From G965227875 sp965227875 (lineage in GTDB: Bacteria > Pseudomonadota > Alphaproteobacteria > Rhizobiales > JAJFHC01): 64,000 nt of DNA. Where the stretch lies: assembly GCA_965227875.1 (NCBI GenBank), contig OZ245783.1, forward strand, positions 124,001 through 188,000, read 5' to 3'. The translations under genes were made by a program, and so were the position numbers. The notes under the pieces are model-generated. The model did no database searches. It was given only the letters and a program-made list of their open reading frames with translations, and had not been told where the DNA came from. Shown here one piece after another: positions 51,166 to 60,603 of the stretch; the stretch's first letter is position 1; each line of letters opens with the position of its first letter.

Positions 51166-52206
51166 TCAATATACAGAAGACAGGATATTTTTCATCAGTT
51201 TAAGGTTTTCGATCGCCTGTCCCGTCCCGTTGGCGACGCAGGACAGAGCGTCCTCCGCGATCGTCACCGGCAGGTTGGTCTCGTTGCTGAGCACCACGTC
51301 GAGATTGGCGAGCAGCGATCCGCCGCCCGTGAGGACGATGCCGTGGTCGACGATGTCGGCGACCAGTTCCGGGGGTGTGGTCTCCAGCGCGACCTTTACC
51401 GCATCGACGATCTGGCCGACCGGCTCCGAGAGGGCCTCGGCAAGTTCCCGCTGCCGCAGGGTGATCGTCTTCGGCACGCCGCTGACGAGGTCCCGTCCCT
51501 TGATCTGGATCGCGACCTCATGCCCGTTCACCGGGATGGCGGCGGTGCCGACTTCCTTCTTGATGCGTTCGGAACTCGATTCCCCGATCAGCAAGCTGTG
51601 GTTGCGACGGATGTAGGACGATATCGATTCGTCCATCTTGTCGCCGCCGACCCGCACCGAACGCGAATAGACGATGCCGCCGAGCGACATGACGGCCACT
51701 TCGGTGGTTCCTCCGCCGATGTCGACGACCATGGATCCGACCGGATCGTTGACCGGAAGCCCCGCACCCAGCGCGGCGGCCATCGGCTCCTCGATCAGGA
51801 ACACCCGACGGGCGCCGGCGGAGAGCGCCGATTCCTGGATCGCGCGCCTTTCGACCGCGGTCGCACCGGACGGCACGCAGATCACCACCTGGGGACTGGC
51901 GAAGGAGGCCCTGTTGTGCACCTTGCGGACGAAGTGCTTGATCATCTCCTCGGCGACTTCGAAATCCGCGATAACGCCTTCGCGCATCGGCCTGATCGCC
52001 TTGATGTTTCCCGGGGTCCTTCCGAGCATGACCTTGGCGTCCTCGCCGACGGCGAGCACCTCGCGTTTCCCGTCCCGTTCGATGATCGCCACCACGGACG
52101 GTTCATCGAGCACGATTCCGCGACCCTTGACATAGACGAGCGTATTCGCCGTGCCGAGGTCGATCGCCATGTCGGACGAAAACATGCCAAGGAGACCGGC
52201 AAACAT
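51166..52206 (-). CDS. mreB: Cell-shape actin homologue MreB
   Basis: This 346-residue bacterial actin has an N-terminal amphipathic segment (MFAGLLGMFSSDMAIDLGTA), the ATP-binding phosphate loops (DLGTANTLVYV; DIGGGTTEVAVMSLGG) and the C-terminal GGGSLLANLD loop. It polymerises at the inner membrane and guides wall elongation. It is the first gene of the cluster, separated from mreC by 102 bp, and has a 474-bp upstream region with repeated TTCGCAT motifs. Confidence 0.96.
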   Translation of the reverse strand: MFAGLLGMFSSDMAIDLGTANTLVYVKGRGIVLDEPSVVAIIERDGKREVLAVGEDAKVMLGRTPGNIKAIRPMREGVIADFEVAEEMIKHFVRKVHNRASFASPQVVICVPSGATAVERRAIQESALSAGARRVFLIEEPMAAALGAGLPVNDPVGSMVVDIGGGTTEVAVMSLGGIVYSRSVRVGGDKMDESISSYIRRNHSLLIGESSSERIKKEVGTAAIPVNGHEVAIQIKGRDLVSGVPKTITLRQRELAEALSEPVGQIVDAVKVALETTPPELVADIVDHGIVLTGGGSLLANLDVVLSNETNLPVTIAEDALSCVANGTGQAIENLKLMKNILSSVY

Positions 52207-52680
52207 CCTGGTCAGTAAACCTCGCTCACTCTGGCGCTGGCGCCTGTTGTTCGATCAGATCGATCGTCGCGCTGCAGAGTCCTGAAACATCGCCTCCGCC
52301 CGCGTCGGGACATATGCGCATCATTCGCATAAATTCAAGCGTCACAATGCAATAGAACGATTTGTTCGCATATGCGGCAAAACGCGATGCAGCCGCATTG
52401 GTGTGACGCGACAGATTCCCCCGGCTTCGATCTCACTAACCTCCATTGGCCGATTCAGCGCGAAAAACGCCCTTGCAGGAGTGCACCACAGGCAAATCAC
52501 AAGGTGCAGACAGCATACAGGTCCATCGCGCCGTGGCGCTACCGGAATTATGTTTTGTCTCGATTTAATTGCGCGGCCGTGGCTGACCCGCGGCGGACCC
52601 CTTGCCCGCCGTAATTCCCCCTAAACGCAAAACGGGGCGACACCATGGCCGCCCCGTCGAAAAAGCCGTTTCTGCCTGGA
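52207..52680. promoter_or_regulatory. mreB upstream region, with leuA terminator
   Basis: No gene is supported in these 474 bp. Near mreB is the probable promoter region with a perfect palindrome CGCATATGCG (52367-52376), a related CATATGCG (52311-52318) and two direct TTCGCAT copies 41 bp apart (52324-52330, 52365-52371). The leuA terminator lies at the other end. Confidence 0.45.
52633..52656 (-). terminator. Rho-independent terminator of leuA
   Basis: A 7-bp GC stem (52633-52639 with 52650-52656) is followed, on the minus strand, by TTTTGCGTTT. It lies 25 bp downstream of the leuA stop. Confidence 0.75.
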
Positions 52681-54249
52681 TCAGGAGGCGATCAGGGCCT
52701 CCGGCGCGGTTTTCTCGCGCTTGACGATCAGCTTGTTGAGCGCGCTGATATAGGCGCGCGCCGACGCGACCAGCGTGTCCGTGTCCGCACCACGTCCCGT
52801 CACGGACTTGCCGTCTTCCTCCAGCCGCACGCTCACGTCGGCCTGGGCGTCGGTGCCCTCCGTCACCGCGTGCACCTGGTAGAGCTGCAACTGCGCCGTG
52901 TGGGGGAACATCGCCTTGATGGCGTTGAACGTGGCATCCACGGGCCCGTCTCCGGTCGCCGTGTGGGACTGTTGTTCGCCGCCCAGCTTGAGCACCATCG
53001 TGGCTTCCTGCGGGCCCTCCGAACCGGCGATGACCCGCAGCGAAACGAACTGGATGAACTCGTTGCCGCTTGCCATGCCGTCGTCCACCAGGGCGACGAT
53101 ATCCTCGTCGTAGACGTGCTTCTTCTTGTCGGCCAGGTCCTTGAAACGGCGGAACGCATCCTGGAAGGCGTTGTCGCCCAGGTCGTAGCCCAGGTCCTCC
53201 AGTTTGGTCTTGAACGCATGCCGGCCGGAATGCTTGCCCATCACCAGCGAGGTTTCCTTCAGGCCTACGCTCTCGGGCGTCATGATCTCGTAGGTCTCGT
53301 TGTTCTTCAGCATGCCGTCCTGGTGAATGCCGGATTCGTGCGCGAACGCGTTCTTGCCGACGATCGCCTTGTTGAATTGCACGGGGAACGCCGACACCGC
53401 GGACACCAGTTTCGAGGCCCGGGTGATCATCTTGGTGTCGACGCCGCAATGGTAGGGCAGCACGTCGTTGCGTGTGTTGATCGCCATCACGACCTCTTCC
53501 AGCGCCGCGTTGCCGGCACGCTCGCCCAGGCCGTTGATCGTGCACTCGATCTGCCGCGCGCCCGCGCGCACCGCGGCCAGCGAATTGGCCACGGCCATGC
53601 CGAGATCATTGTGGCAATGGGTCGAGAAGACCGCTTTGTCGGAATTGGGGACCCGTTCCCGCAGCATCGTGATCAGTTCGAAGTATTCCTCCGGAACCGT
53701 GTAGCCCACGGTGTCGGGAATGTTGACCGTCGTCGCACCGGCCTTGATGGCGGCCTCGACGCAACGGCACAGGAAGTCATGCTCCGTCCGCGTGCCGTCC
53801 TCTGGAGACCATTCCACGTTGTCGGTGAAGCCGCGGGCCCGCGTGACGCTGCTGATGACGGCCTGGTAGACGTCCTCAGGCTCCATCTGCAGCTTGTATT
53901 TCATGTGCACGGGGCTGGTGGAGATGAAGGTGTGGATCCGCGATTGCCGGGCCTCCTTCAGGGCGTCGCCGGCCCGGTCGATATCCTTGGCGCCGGCGCG
54001 GGCCAGACCGCAGATCACGGCATTCTTCGCACGTTTGGAGATCTCGGAAACGGCTTCGAAGTCGCCATTCGAGGCGATCGGGAAACCCGCCTCGATGATA
54101 TCGACGCCCATTTCGTCGAGCAGTTCGGCAACCTGGATCTTCTCCTCCAGGGTCATCGACGCGCCGGGCGACTGCTCGCCGTCGCGCAGGGTGGTATCGA
54201 AAATCAATACGCGGTCTTTTTCGGATACGGTTTCGGGTTTCGTCGTCAT
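52681..54249 (-). CDS. leuA: 2-isopropylmalate synthase
   Basis: This 522-residue enzyme makes the first committed step of leucine synthesis, joining acetyl-CoA and 2-oxoisovalerate. Residues ~10-280 form the HMGL-like TIM barrel with FDTTLRDGEQSPGASM and the metal ligands in STHCHNDLGMAVAN. Residues ~390-510 are the LeuA regulatory domain for feedback by leucine. The ATG at 54249 with GAAGGA in front is preferred over a TTG 15 bp earlier. It is a single gene with terminator, and a Leu-rich leader reading frame lies upstream, so both allosteric and attenuation control are likely. Confidence 0.96.
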   Translation of the reverse strand: MTTKPETVSEKDRVLIFDTTLRDGEQSPGASMTLEEKIQVAELLDEMGVDIIEAGFPIASNGDFEAVSEISKRAKNAVICGLARAGAKDIDRAGDALKEARQSRIHTFISTSPVHMKYKLQMEPEDVYQAVISSVTRARGFTDNVEWSPEDGTRTEHDFLCRCVEAAIKAGATTVNIPDTVGYTVPEEYFELITMLRERVPNSDKAVFSTHCHNDLGMAVANSLAAVRAGARQIECTINGLGERAGNAALEEVVMAINTRNDVLPYHCGVDTKMITRASKLVSAVSAFPVQFNKAIVGKNAFAHESGIHQDGMLKNNETYEIMTPESVGLKETSLVMGKHSGRHAFKTKLEDLGYDLGDNAFQDAFRRFKDLADKKKHVYDEDIVALVDDGMASGNEFIQFVSLRVIAGSEGPQEATMVLKLGGEQQSHTATGDGPVDATFNAIKAMFPHTAQLQLYQVHAVTEGTDAQADVSVRLEEDGKSVTGRGADTDTLVASARAYISALNKLIVKREKTAPEALIAS

Positions 54250-54356
54250 GGTCTTGTCCTTCAATGCGATCGCCGCGTTCCGGGCGATGATGAAACTTTC
54301 GGTATGGTGTTTATCTCATCCCCCAAACGCCCGCCCATTGAAGGGCCTGCCAGCGC

Positions 54357-54476
54357 TCAGGGGCTGGTAAGGAGAAGGACGGCGATAAGTAGCGAGTCGT
54401 CTGCCCGCGCGGGTATGCGCGTTCCGGAAAACCCGGTCGCGTCGTTCAGGCCTGAATTTTCGAATCGTTCAGCCAT
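54357..54476 (-). CDS. leuA leader peptide (probable attenuator)
   Basis: A 39-codon frame begins with ATG directly after an in-frame TAG, with a purine-rich GGATAGGG in front. It ends 107 bp before leuA. Its C-terminus reads LLIAVLLLTSP, that is five Leu codons plus Ile and Val in eight positions. Ribosome stalling there at low charged tRNA-Leu could control the leuA mRNA. Just downstream are short complementary segments (CCAGC with GCTGG overlapping the stop, and GCCC-TTCAAT-GGGC) that could alternate. No strong T-run follows, so the switch may act on translation or on a weak terminator. Confidence 0.6.
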   Translation of the reverse strand: MAERFENSGLNDATGFSGTRIPARADDSLLIAVLLLTSP

Positions 54477-54925
54477 CTACCCTATCCGGCAATATGCCAG
54501 TCATCATGACAATGCCCCGTATCGGCCGGCTTGTCGAGCGCACGTCTAAGCCCTTGGTCAAGACTAGGGTGCGACCGTTAATCCGGCGTTAACCACGACA
54601 GACATCGTCTTGCCCGGCATTTAGGCTCTTACGGATACGAAAATCAAGTCCCCCGGCCGCCAAAAAATCAACGCGATCCGGCCACTGTCTCTCAATCACT
54701 TTGCCGGATTTGGCGGCTCATATGCGCGCCGAGCGGCCAAGCCGTCTCATGTCCTGCCCGGCCGGACCGTGATCGTCGCCCCTTGATCCAGGACGTCCGC
54801 GGGCAAGGACCGGGGCCCGGACGTACGGTGATTCCCGTCGCCGCGTCCGGCCCCGTGGCTCAGCCCGGCCCCGAAAAGCCGTGCTGCCGAAGGCCGCAGT
54901 GCGATGCCCGCCGTTGCGGTTCCTG
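54477..54925. other. 449-bp stretch between leuA leader and barrel protein gene
   Basis: This should contain the leuA promoter and the end of the outer-membrane gene's transcript. An imperfect inverted repeat with arms ACGTCCG and CGGACGT (around 54788-54823) could serve as terminator for the latter but has no T-run. No gene is supported. Confidence 0.4.
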
Positions 54926-55813
54926 TCAGAAGGGAACCTTCGCCTTGAGACGTGGACCGTGGAAGATCCTGTCGCCCTTGTCGAAGAAGCAGCTGCAACC
55001 GGCGTCGAGCAGCCCGAAATAGGCATCCACCGCATAACCGCCGGTCAGCCGGACGTTCGAGTCCGGCAACTGCCATGTGACGCCCGCGAAGGCCTCGATA
55101 TTGGGGATGAGCTTGGTCTTCGTCCGCGTGTTCTTGTCCTGCGCGAGGAAAGCGCCCGACGTCGCGAGATAGGCGTGGGTATCCTTCTTGAACTTCCTTT
55201 CCCCGATGAGCAGCGCCCCGGCCACGTCGAAGTCGAAATAGGTCCTCTCGGCGATATGGGTCTGCGTTTCGACACCAAGCCTGGGCCCTGCGCCGACGAA
55301 GGTCCGGTCCACATGGTCGGGACCGACCGCGGGAACGATCGTATCGTTTATGCGGCCGTCATTCTTCGCCTTGTAGGAGAGGAAACGTATCCCGCCGACA
55401 AGTTCGGCCATGGTTTCGGAAGAGAGCCCCAGCGGGATCTGGCGCCCGACCGTTGCATCGGTCCGGACGAAGTGCTCCTCGTTGTCCACGTTGGCGCCGA
55501 GGAAGACAGTGCCTCCCGAAGAGACGGAATTCGACGAGGCTGTGCTTCGCCCGCTCTCGCCATACTTGACTGTCGCCCGGAAGCTATATGGACCGTCGGG
55601 CTGCCGGTAGCCGACCTCTCCCGTGACGGAAAAGCCGTCGTCCGGCGAAATCTTGCCCGTTCCGTCACCGATGAAGTTCCGGTCCCCGTCCCAGAACTCG
55701 AAGGCCCCTTCGGCTTCGAACCACCAGTTGTTGTCTTCCGCCGCCACCGCGCCGGCAAACACAGCACCGGACAAGAACAGGAGACCCCCTGCAACGCCTC
55801 GCAACCAAACCAT
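54926..55813 (-). CDS. Outer-membrane beta-barrel protein
   Basis: This 295-residue protein has a signal peptide (GVAGGLLFLSGAVFAGAVAA, cleaved before EDNNWW) and alternating strands ending in the C-terminal phenylalanine of outer-membrane proteins (GPRLKAKVPF). Strand-like repeats such as VTGEVGYRQPDGPYSFRATV and TYFDFDVAGALLIGERKF resemble Lpg1974/major-porin-like barrels. A Cys pair (GCSCFF) is near the C-terminus. The specific function is unknown. It stands alone between the leuA and ilv genes. Confidence 0.65.
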   Translation of the reverse strand: MVWLRGVAGGLLFLSGAVFAGAVAAEDNNWWFEAEGAFEFWDGDRNFIGDGTGKISPDDGFSVTGEVGYRQPDGPYSFRATVKYGESGRSTASSNSVSSGGTVFLGANVDNEEHFVRTDATVGRQIPLGLSSETMAELVGGIRFLSYKAKNDGRINDTIVPAVGPDHVDRTFVGAGPRLGVETQTHIAERTYFDFDVAGALLIGERKFKKDTHAYLATSGAFLAQDKNTRTKTKLIPNIEAFAGVTWQLPDSNVRLTGGYAVDAYFGLLDAGCSCFFDKGDRIFHGPRLKAKVPF

Positions 55814-55920
55814 AATCGCACCCTCGAACCTGTTGTGTTTGTATTGTTTTCAAGAACCGTAGTGGAGGTTTACAGCACTGGCAAACCCCGGCAACTACTC
55901 GAACGGGTAGGCCGGATGCA

Positions 55921-55950
55921 AAAAAGGCGGCGCCGAAGCACCGCCTTTTC
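55921..55950 (-). terminator. Rho-independent terminator of ilvC
   Basis: On the minus strand, AAAAGGCGG and CCGCCTTTTTT flank a short loop, followed by the T-run. It lies 25 bp downstream of the ilvC stop and ends the ilv transcript. Confidence 0.85.
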
Positions 55951-55974
55951 CGGAACCGCTTGCTGTAGACAGGG

Positions 55975-56994
55975 TCAGTTCTTTTCCTTGTCGACCAGCT
56001 TCGTCTCGGCGATCCAGGGCATCATCGCGCGAAGCTTCTCGCCGACTTCCTCGATCGGGTGGGCGGCGCTGGCGTTGCGCGTGGCCTTGAAGCTCGTCTG
56101 GCCGACCTTGTTTTCCAGCATCCAGTCGCGGGTGAAACGGCCGGACTGGATATCCGCGAGCACGCGCTTCATCTCTTCCTTGGTGTCGGAATTGACGATC
56201 CGCGGGCCGGTCACGTACTCACCATACTCTGCGGTGTTGGAGATGGAGTAGTTCATGTTCGCGATACCGCCTTCGTAGATCAGGTCGACGATCAGCTTCA
56301 CCTCGTGCAGGCATTCGAAATAGGCCATTTCAGGTGCATAGCCCGCCTCGACCAGGGTCTCGAAACCGTTGCGGATGAGTTCGACGAGGCCGCCGCAAAG
56401 CACGACCTGTTCGCCGAAGAGGTCCGTCTCGCATTCCTCGCGGAACGTCGTCTCGATGATGCCGGCCCGGCCGCCACCGATGGCCGATGCGTATGACAGG
56501 CCGAGATCATGGGCGTTGCCCGAGGCATCCTGGTGGATGGCGACCAGGCAGGGCACGCCCGCGCCGCGGGCGTATTCGCTGCGCACCGTGTGGCCCGGGC
56601 CCTTCGGCGCAACCATGAGCACGTCGAGGTCGCTGCGCGGCTCGATCAGGTTGAAGTGGACATTCAGGCCGTGGGCGAAAAGCAGCGCCGCGCCTTCCTT
56701 CATGTTGTCGGCGAGATGCTCGGCATAGATGTCAGCCTGCAGTTCGTCGGGGGTGAGCATCATCATGACGTCGGCCCAGCGTGCGGCTTCGGCGACTTCC
56801 ATCACCTTGACGCCTTCGGCTTCGGCCTTCTTCGCGGAACCCGAACCGGCACGCAGCGCCACGGCCACCTCTCCGACACCGGAGTCACGCAGGTTGAGCG
56901 TGTGGGCATGCCCCTGGCTGCCATATCCGATAATGGCGACTTTCTTGCCCTTGATCAGATTGATGTCTGCGTCCCTGTCGTAATAAACGCGCAT
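55975..56994 (-). CDS. ilvC: Ketol-acid reductoisomerase
   Basis: This 339-residue short-form (class I) enzyme converts acetolactate or acetohydroxybutyrate to dihydroxy acids with NADPH and Mg. The Rossmann loop is VAIIGYGSQGHAH. The Mg ligands are in the C-terminal knot: VVLCGGLVELIRNGFETLVE, then PEMAYFECLHEVKLIVDLIY. It follows ilvH by 129 bp in the order ilvB, ilvH, ilvC, all minus strand, and is ended by a clear terminator. Confidence 0.97.
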   Translation of the reverse strand: MRVYYDRDADINLIKGKKVAIIGYGSQGHAHTLNLRDSGVGEVAVALRAGSGSAKKAEAEGVKVMEVAEAARWADVMMMLTPDELQADIYAEHLADNMKEGAALLFAHGLNVHFNLIEPRSDLDVLMVAPKGPGHTVRSEYARGAGVPCLVAIHQDASGNAHDLGLSYASAIGGGRAGIIETTFREECETDLFGEQVVLCGGLVELIRNGFETLVEAGYAPEMAYFECLHEVKLIVDLIYEGGIANMNYSISNTAEYGEYVTGPRIVNSDTKEEMKRVLADIQSGRFTRDWMLENKVGQTSFKATRNASAAHPIEEVGEKLRAMMPWIAETKLVDKEKN

Positions 56995-57123
56995 TTTCTT
57001 CCCTTCCCGACCCTGGCGGTCACATGTGTTGATGTCCGAAGTCCCGGAGGTTCGGACCGTTCGAAAACCCGGCGCGACAATAGAAGCTGCCGCCCGGAAT
57101 ACAAGCGGATTGGTGTATGGACG

Positions 57124-57642
57124 TCAGTGCGCCATACCTTCGGGCCCGCGTGAAATGGCGGCAACGCCGGTCCGCGAAACCTCGACGAGGCCGAGACCGG
57201 TCATGAGCCTGACAAACGCATCGATCTTGTCCGGCGCACCGGTGAGTTCGAAGACGAAGGATTCGTTCGTGGCGTCGACCACGCGGGCGCGGAACGCATC
57301 GGACAGGCGCAGGGCTTCCACCCGCTTCTCCCCGGTGCTCGCAACCTTGACCAGCGCCAGTTCGCGCTCGAGCGACCCGCCGATGACCGTGAGGTCGACA
57401 ACCGAATGGATCGGCACGAGGCGTTCAAGTTGTGCCTTGATCTGCTCGATCACCATAGGCGTGCCGGTGGTCACGATCGTGATCCGCGATACGTGATCCT
57501 CGATGTCCACTTCCGTCACCGTCAGCGAGTCGATGTTGTAGCCGCGTCCGGAAAAGAGTCCGATCACCCTGGCAAGGACCCCCGCCTCGTTGTCGACGAG
57601 AACGGAGATCGTATGGCGCTCGATATGCGTTGGCTGTTTCAT
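57124..57642 (-). CDS. ilvH: Acetolactate synthase small (regulatory) subunit
   Basis: This 172-residue protein has an N-terminal ACT domain that binds valine (HTISVLVDNEAGVLARVIGL, then FSGRGYNIDSLTV) and the C-terminal ALS_ss_C domain. It stimulates and gives valine feedback to IlvB. It starts 78 bp after the ilvB stop on the same strand. Confidence 0.96.
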   Translation of the reverse strand: MKQPTHIERHTISVLVDNEAGVLARVIGLFSGRGYNIDSLTVTEVDIEDHVSRITIVTTGTPMVIEQIKAQLERLVPIHSVVDLTVIGGSLERELALVKVASTGEKRVEALRLSDAFRARVVDATNESFVFELTGAPDKIDAFVRLMTGLGLVEVSRTGVAAISRGPEGMAH

Positions 57643-57720
57643 TTTTCGTGTCCGTAGCGGCGCGGCAGCGGCCAGCCCGCCGGGTTTCTTTGGGGTTCGA
57701 TGGTGGAGACGGGCGGCGCC

Positions 57721-59475
57721 CTATACGAGGATCTTGCCTTCTTCGGAGACTTCCGCGTTGCTGTCGTCGTCGCCCAGGATCATGTTGTTGTGGGCCTCGC
57801 CCGACGGGATCATCGGGAAACAGTTGGCCACCTTGTCCACCACGCAGTCGAACAGGACGGGACCGTCCGTGTTCAGCATCTCCATGATGGCATCGTCCAG
57901 TTCGTCGGGCTTCGTCGCGCGAATACCCGTCGCACCGAAGGCATCCGCCATCTTGACGAAGTCCGGCAGGGCCTCCGAATAGCTTTCCGAATAGCGGCCG
58001 CCATGCAGCAGTTCCTGCCACTGGCGCACCATGCCCATGTACTCGTTGTTGAGGATGAAGACCTTGACCGGCAGCCGGTACTGAACCGCCGTCGACATTT
58101 CCTGCATCATCATCTGGATGGACGCCTCGCCGGCGATGTCGATGACCAGCGAATCCGGGTGAGCGAGCTGGATGCCGACCGCCGCCGGCAGACCGTATCC
58201 CATCGTTCCCAGGCCGCCCGAGGTCATCCACCGGTTGGGTTCCTCGAAACGGTAGAACTGCGCCGCCCACATCTGGTGCTGGCCGACCTCGGTGGAGATA
58301 TAGGTATCCCGGTCCTTGGTCAGTTCGTAGAGCCGCTCGATCGCATATTGCGGCATGATCGAGTCGCTCTTCGGGCGGTATTTGAGGCAGTCGCGCGCGC
58401 GCCACTCCCCGATCTGGCGCCACCAGGCGGCGATCGCGGACTTGTCCGGCGTCGCGGACCGCGCCTTCCAGACGCGGATCATGTCTTCGATGACGTGCGC
58501 ACAGTCGCCGATGATCGGCAGTTCGACGCTGATGTTCTTGTTGATCGAGGACGGGTCGATGTCGATATGGATCTTCGTCGAATTCGGCGAGAAGGCGTCG
58601 AGGCGCCCCGTGATGCGGTCGTCGAAACGCGCGCCGATGTTGATCATGACATCGCAGTCATGCATCGCGTTGTTCGCTTCGTACGTACCGTGCATCCCGA
58701 GCATGCCGAGCCACTGGTCGTCGGAAGCCGGATACGCGCCAAGTCCCATCAGCGTCGAGGTGATTGGGAAACCGGTCATGCGGACGAGTTCACGCAACAG
58801 GCGGCTCGCGTCCGGCCCGGAATTGATCACCCCGCCGCCGGTATAGAAGATCGGCCGCTTGGCGTTCGCCATGAGTTCGACGGCTTCACGGATGGCGCCC
58901 TGGTCGCCCTTGACGCGCGGACGGTAGGTCTTGTGCGCCACGTTGTTGGGACCGGAATAGGAAGCCTTCGCAAACTGGACATCCTTGGGGATGTCGACGA
59001 CGACCGGGCCCGGCCGGCCGTTGGACGCCACGTAGAACGCCTCGTGGAGAACGCGCGAGAGATCTTCCGGGTCCTTGACCAGGTAATTGTGCTTGGTGCA
59101 CGGCCGGGTGATGCCGACGACGTCCGCCTCCTGGAAGGCGTCGTTGCCGATGAGATGGGTCGCGACCTGTCCGGTGAGGCAGACGATCGGAATGGAATCC
59201 ATCAGGGCGTCCGTCAGCCCGGTCACCGCGTTCGTCGCACCCGGACCCGACGTCACCAGAACGACGCCCGGCTTGCCGGTGGAACGGGCATATCCTTCCG
59301 CCGCGTGCACCGCACCCTGTTCGTGGCGAACCAGAATGTGGCGAATGTGATTCTGCTTGAAGATTTCGTCGTAGATCGGAAGTACGGCGCCACCGGGATA
59401 TCCGAAAACCACGTCAACGCCCTGATCGATCAGAGCCTTGATTGTTATTTCCGCGCCGGTCAATTGCTGCGCCAT
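57721..59475 (-). CDS. ilvB: Acetolactate synthase large subunit
   Basis: This 584-residue ThDP-dependent enzyme has the N-terminal ThDP Glu region (DVVFGYPGGAVLPIYDEIFK), a central FAD-binding domain and the C-terminal ThDP/Mg motif (SLVIDIAGEASIQMMMQEMS). It makes acetolactate and acetohydroxybutyrate for Val, Leu and Ile. The start at MAQQLTGAEIT fits family members; two earlier in-frame Met codons would add 12-22 residues. It lies 97 bp after miaA on the same strand. The gene is equivalent to ilvI in E. coli naming. Confidence 0.96.
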   Translation of the reverse strand: MAQQLTGAEITIKALIDQGVDVVFGYPGGAVLPIYDEIFKQNHIRHILVRHEQGAVHAAEGYARSTGKPGVVLVTSGPGATNAVTGLTDALMDSIPIVCLTGQVATHLIGNDAFQEADVVGITRPCTKHNYLVKDPEDLSRVLHEAFYVASNGRPGPVVVDIPKDVQFAKASYSGPNNVAHKTYRPRVKGDQGAIREAVELMANAKRPIFYTGGGVINSGPDASRLLRELVRMTGFPITSTLMGLGAYPASDDQWLGMLGMHGTYEANNAMHDCDVMINIGARFDDRITGRLDAFSPNSTKIHIDIDPSSINKNISVELPIIGDCAHVIEDMIRVWKARSATPDKSAIAAWWRQIGEWRARDCLKYRPKSDSIMPQYAIERLYELTKDRDTYISTEVGQHQMWAAQFYRFEEPNRWMTSGGLGTMGYGLPAAVGIQLAHPDSLVIDIAGEASIQMMMQEMSTAVQYRLPVKVFILNNEYMGMVRQWQELLHGGRYSESYSEALPDFVKMADAFGATGIRATKPDELDDAIMEMLNTDGPVLFDCVVDKVANCFPMIPSGEAHNNMILGDDDSNAEVSEEGKILV

Positions 59476-59572
59476 CTTACCGAACCTCATTTTTGCGTCG
59501 AACGACGCGTTCATTCCAAATTTTACCAGAAAAACCGCCATCCCGGCGGCGAAGGCGGCGCACCGTATCCTC

Positions 59573-60562
59573 TCAATCGTCGACGGTCAACACTTCTGAA
59601 CGAAGAAATGACAATAATTCCGCCCTCTGCCTTTCCAATTCGTTCGCAGAACACACTTTCCAGGAAATCATATTACCCCTTTGCCACGTGAGCTGCCGTT
59701 TCGCGTAGCGGCGCGTCGCCGTCTGGGCGAGGCCGACGGCCTCTTCGCGCGACAGGGACCCGTCGAGCCACCCGGCGATTTCCCGCACGCCGACGGCTTT
59801 CATGGCGGGCATCGCCGGATCCACGTTTCTCTCGAGCAGGGCCCTCACCTCCTCAACGGCGCCTTGCTCCAGCATCCTTTCGAACCTGAGATCGCAGCGC
59901 CGGTAGATCTCGTCCCGTTCCCGCGACACGACAACCCGCCTCAGGGGGCGGCCGTCAAGCAGCGTCGAGGATGGCCGCGCAGCCTGCCAGTCCGTCAGCG
60001 TCCGCCCGGTCGCCCGGTGAACCTCGAGGGCGCGAACGATCCTCTGCGTGTCTCCTGAAGGGAATCGCGAAGCGGACGCCGGATCCACGTCCCCCAGCGC
60101 CTCGTGCGCGGCGACGTTCCCCTTCTCCGCGACGAATCCCCGCACGGCCCGACGGATTTCCCCGGGTATGGCGGGGATCTGCGACAGCCCCTCCTCGAGC
60201 GCCCGGAAATAGAGCCCGGTGCCGCCGGCGATCAGCACCGGCCGCGACGTTTCGTCGGCCGCCTGCAGTTCTCGCCAGACGTCCTCACACCAGCTCGCGA
60301 CGGAATAGGCCGCGTTCGCATCCACATGGCCATAGAGAACGTGCTCGGCGGCGGCTTCATCTTCGACCGACGGACGGGCGGTGACGATGCGCAGGTCGCG
60401 ATAGACCTGCATGGAGTCCGCATTGACGATGAGCGCCCCGGTCTCGCGCGCGAGATCGAGCGCCAGCGCGGACTTGCCCGACGCGGTGGCACCTGCAATA
60501 AGAACCACCGGTGAACGGCGCCCGTCCCGCGAAGGCGGTTTGTTGTCGTCGCTTTGTTTCAT
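59573..60562 (-). CDS. miaA: tRNA dimethylallyltransferase
   Basis: This 329-residue enzyme adds the dimethylallyl group to A37 of tRNAs reading U-starting codons. It has the P-loop IAGATASGKSALALDLARET, followed by NADSMQVYRDL and ILIAGGTGLYFRALEEG-type segments. The ATG at 60562 is preferred over a GTG 15 bp upstream. It is divergent from serB, only 41 bp apart, so the two share a promoter region, and precedes ilvB. Confidence 0.94.
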   Translation of the reverse strand: MKQSDDNKPPSRDGRRSPVVLIAGATASGKSALALDLARETGALIVNADSMQVYRDLRIVTARPSVEDEAAAEHVLYGHVDANAAYSVASWCEDVWRELQAADETSRPVLIAGGTGLYFRALEEGLSQIPAIPGEIRRAVRGFVAEKGNVAAHEALGDVDPASASRFPSGDTQRIVRALEVHRATGRTLTDWQAARPSSTLLDGRPLRRVVVSRERDEIYRRCDLRFERMLEQGAVEEVRALLERNVDPAMPAMKAVGVREIAGWLDGSLSREEAVGLAQTATRRYAKRQLTWQRGNMISWKVCSANELERQRAELLSFLRSEVLTVDD

Positions 60563-60603
60563 GCCACCAAGAACCACAAGCCAACGGACACCTCAACCAG
60601 GAC

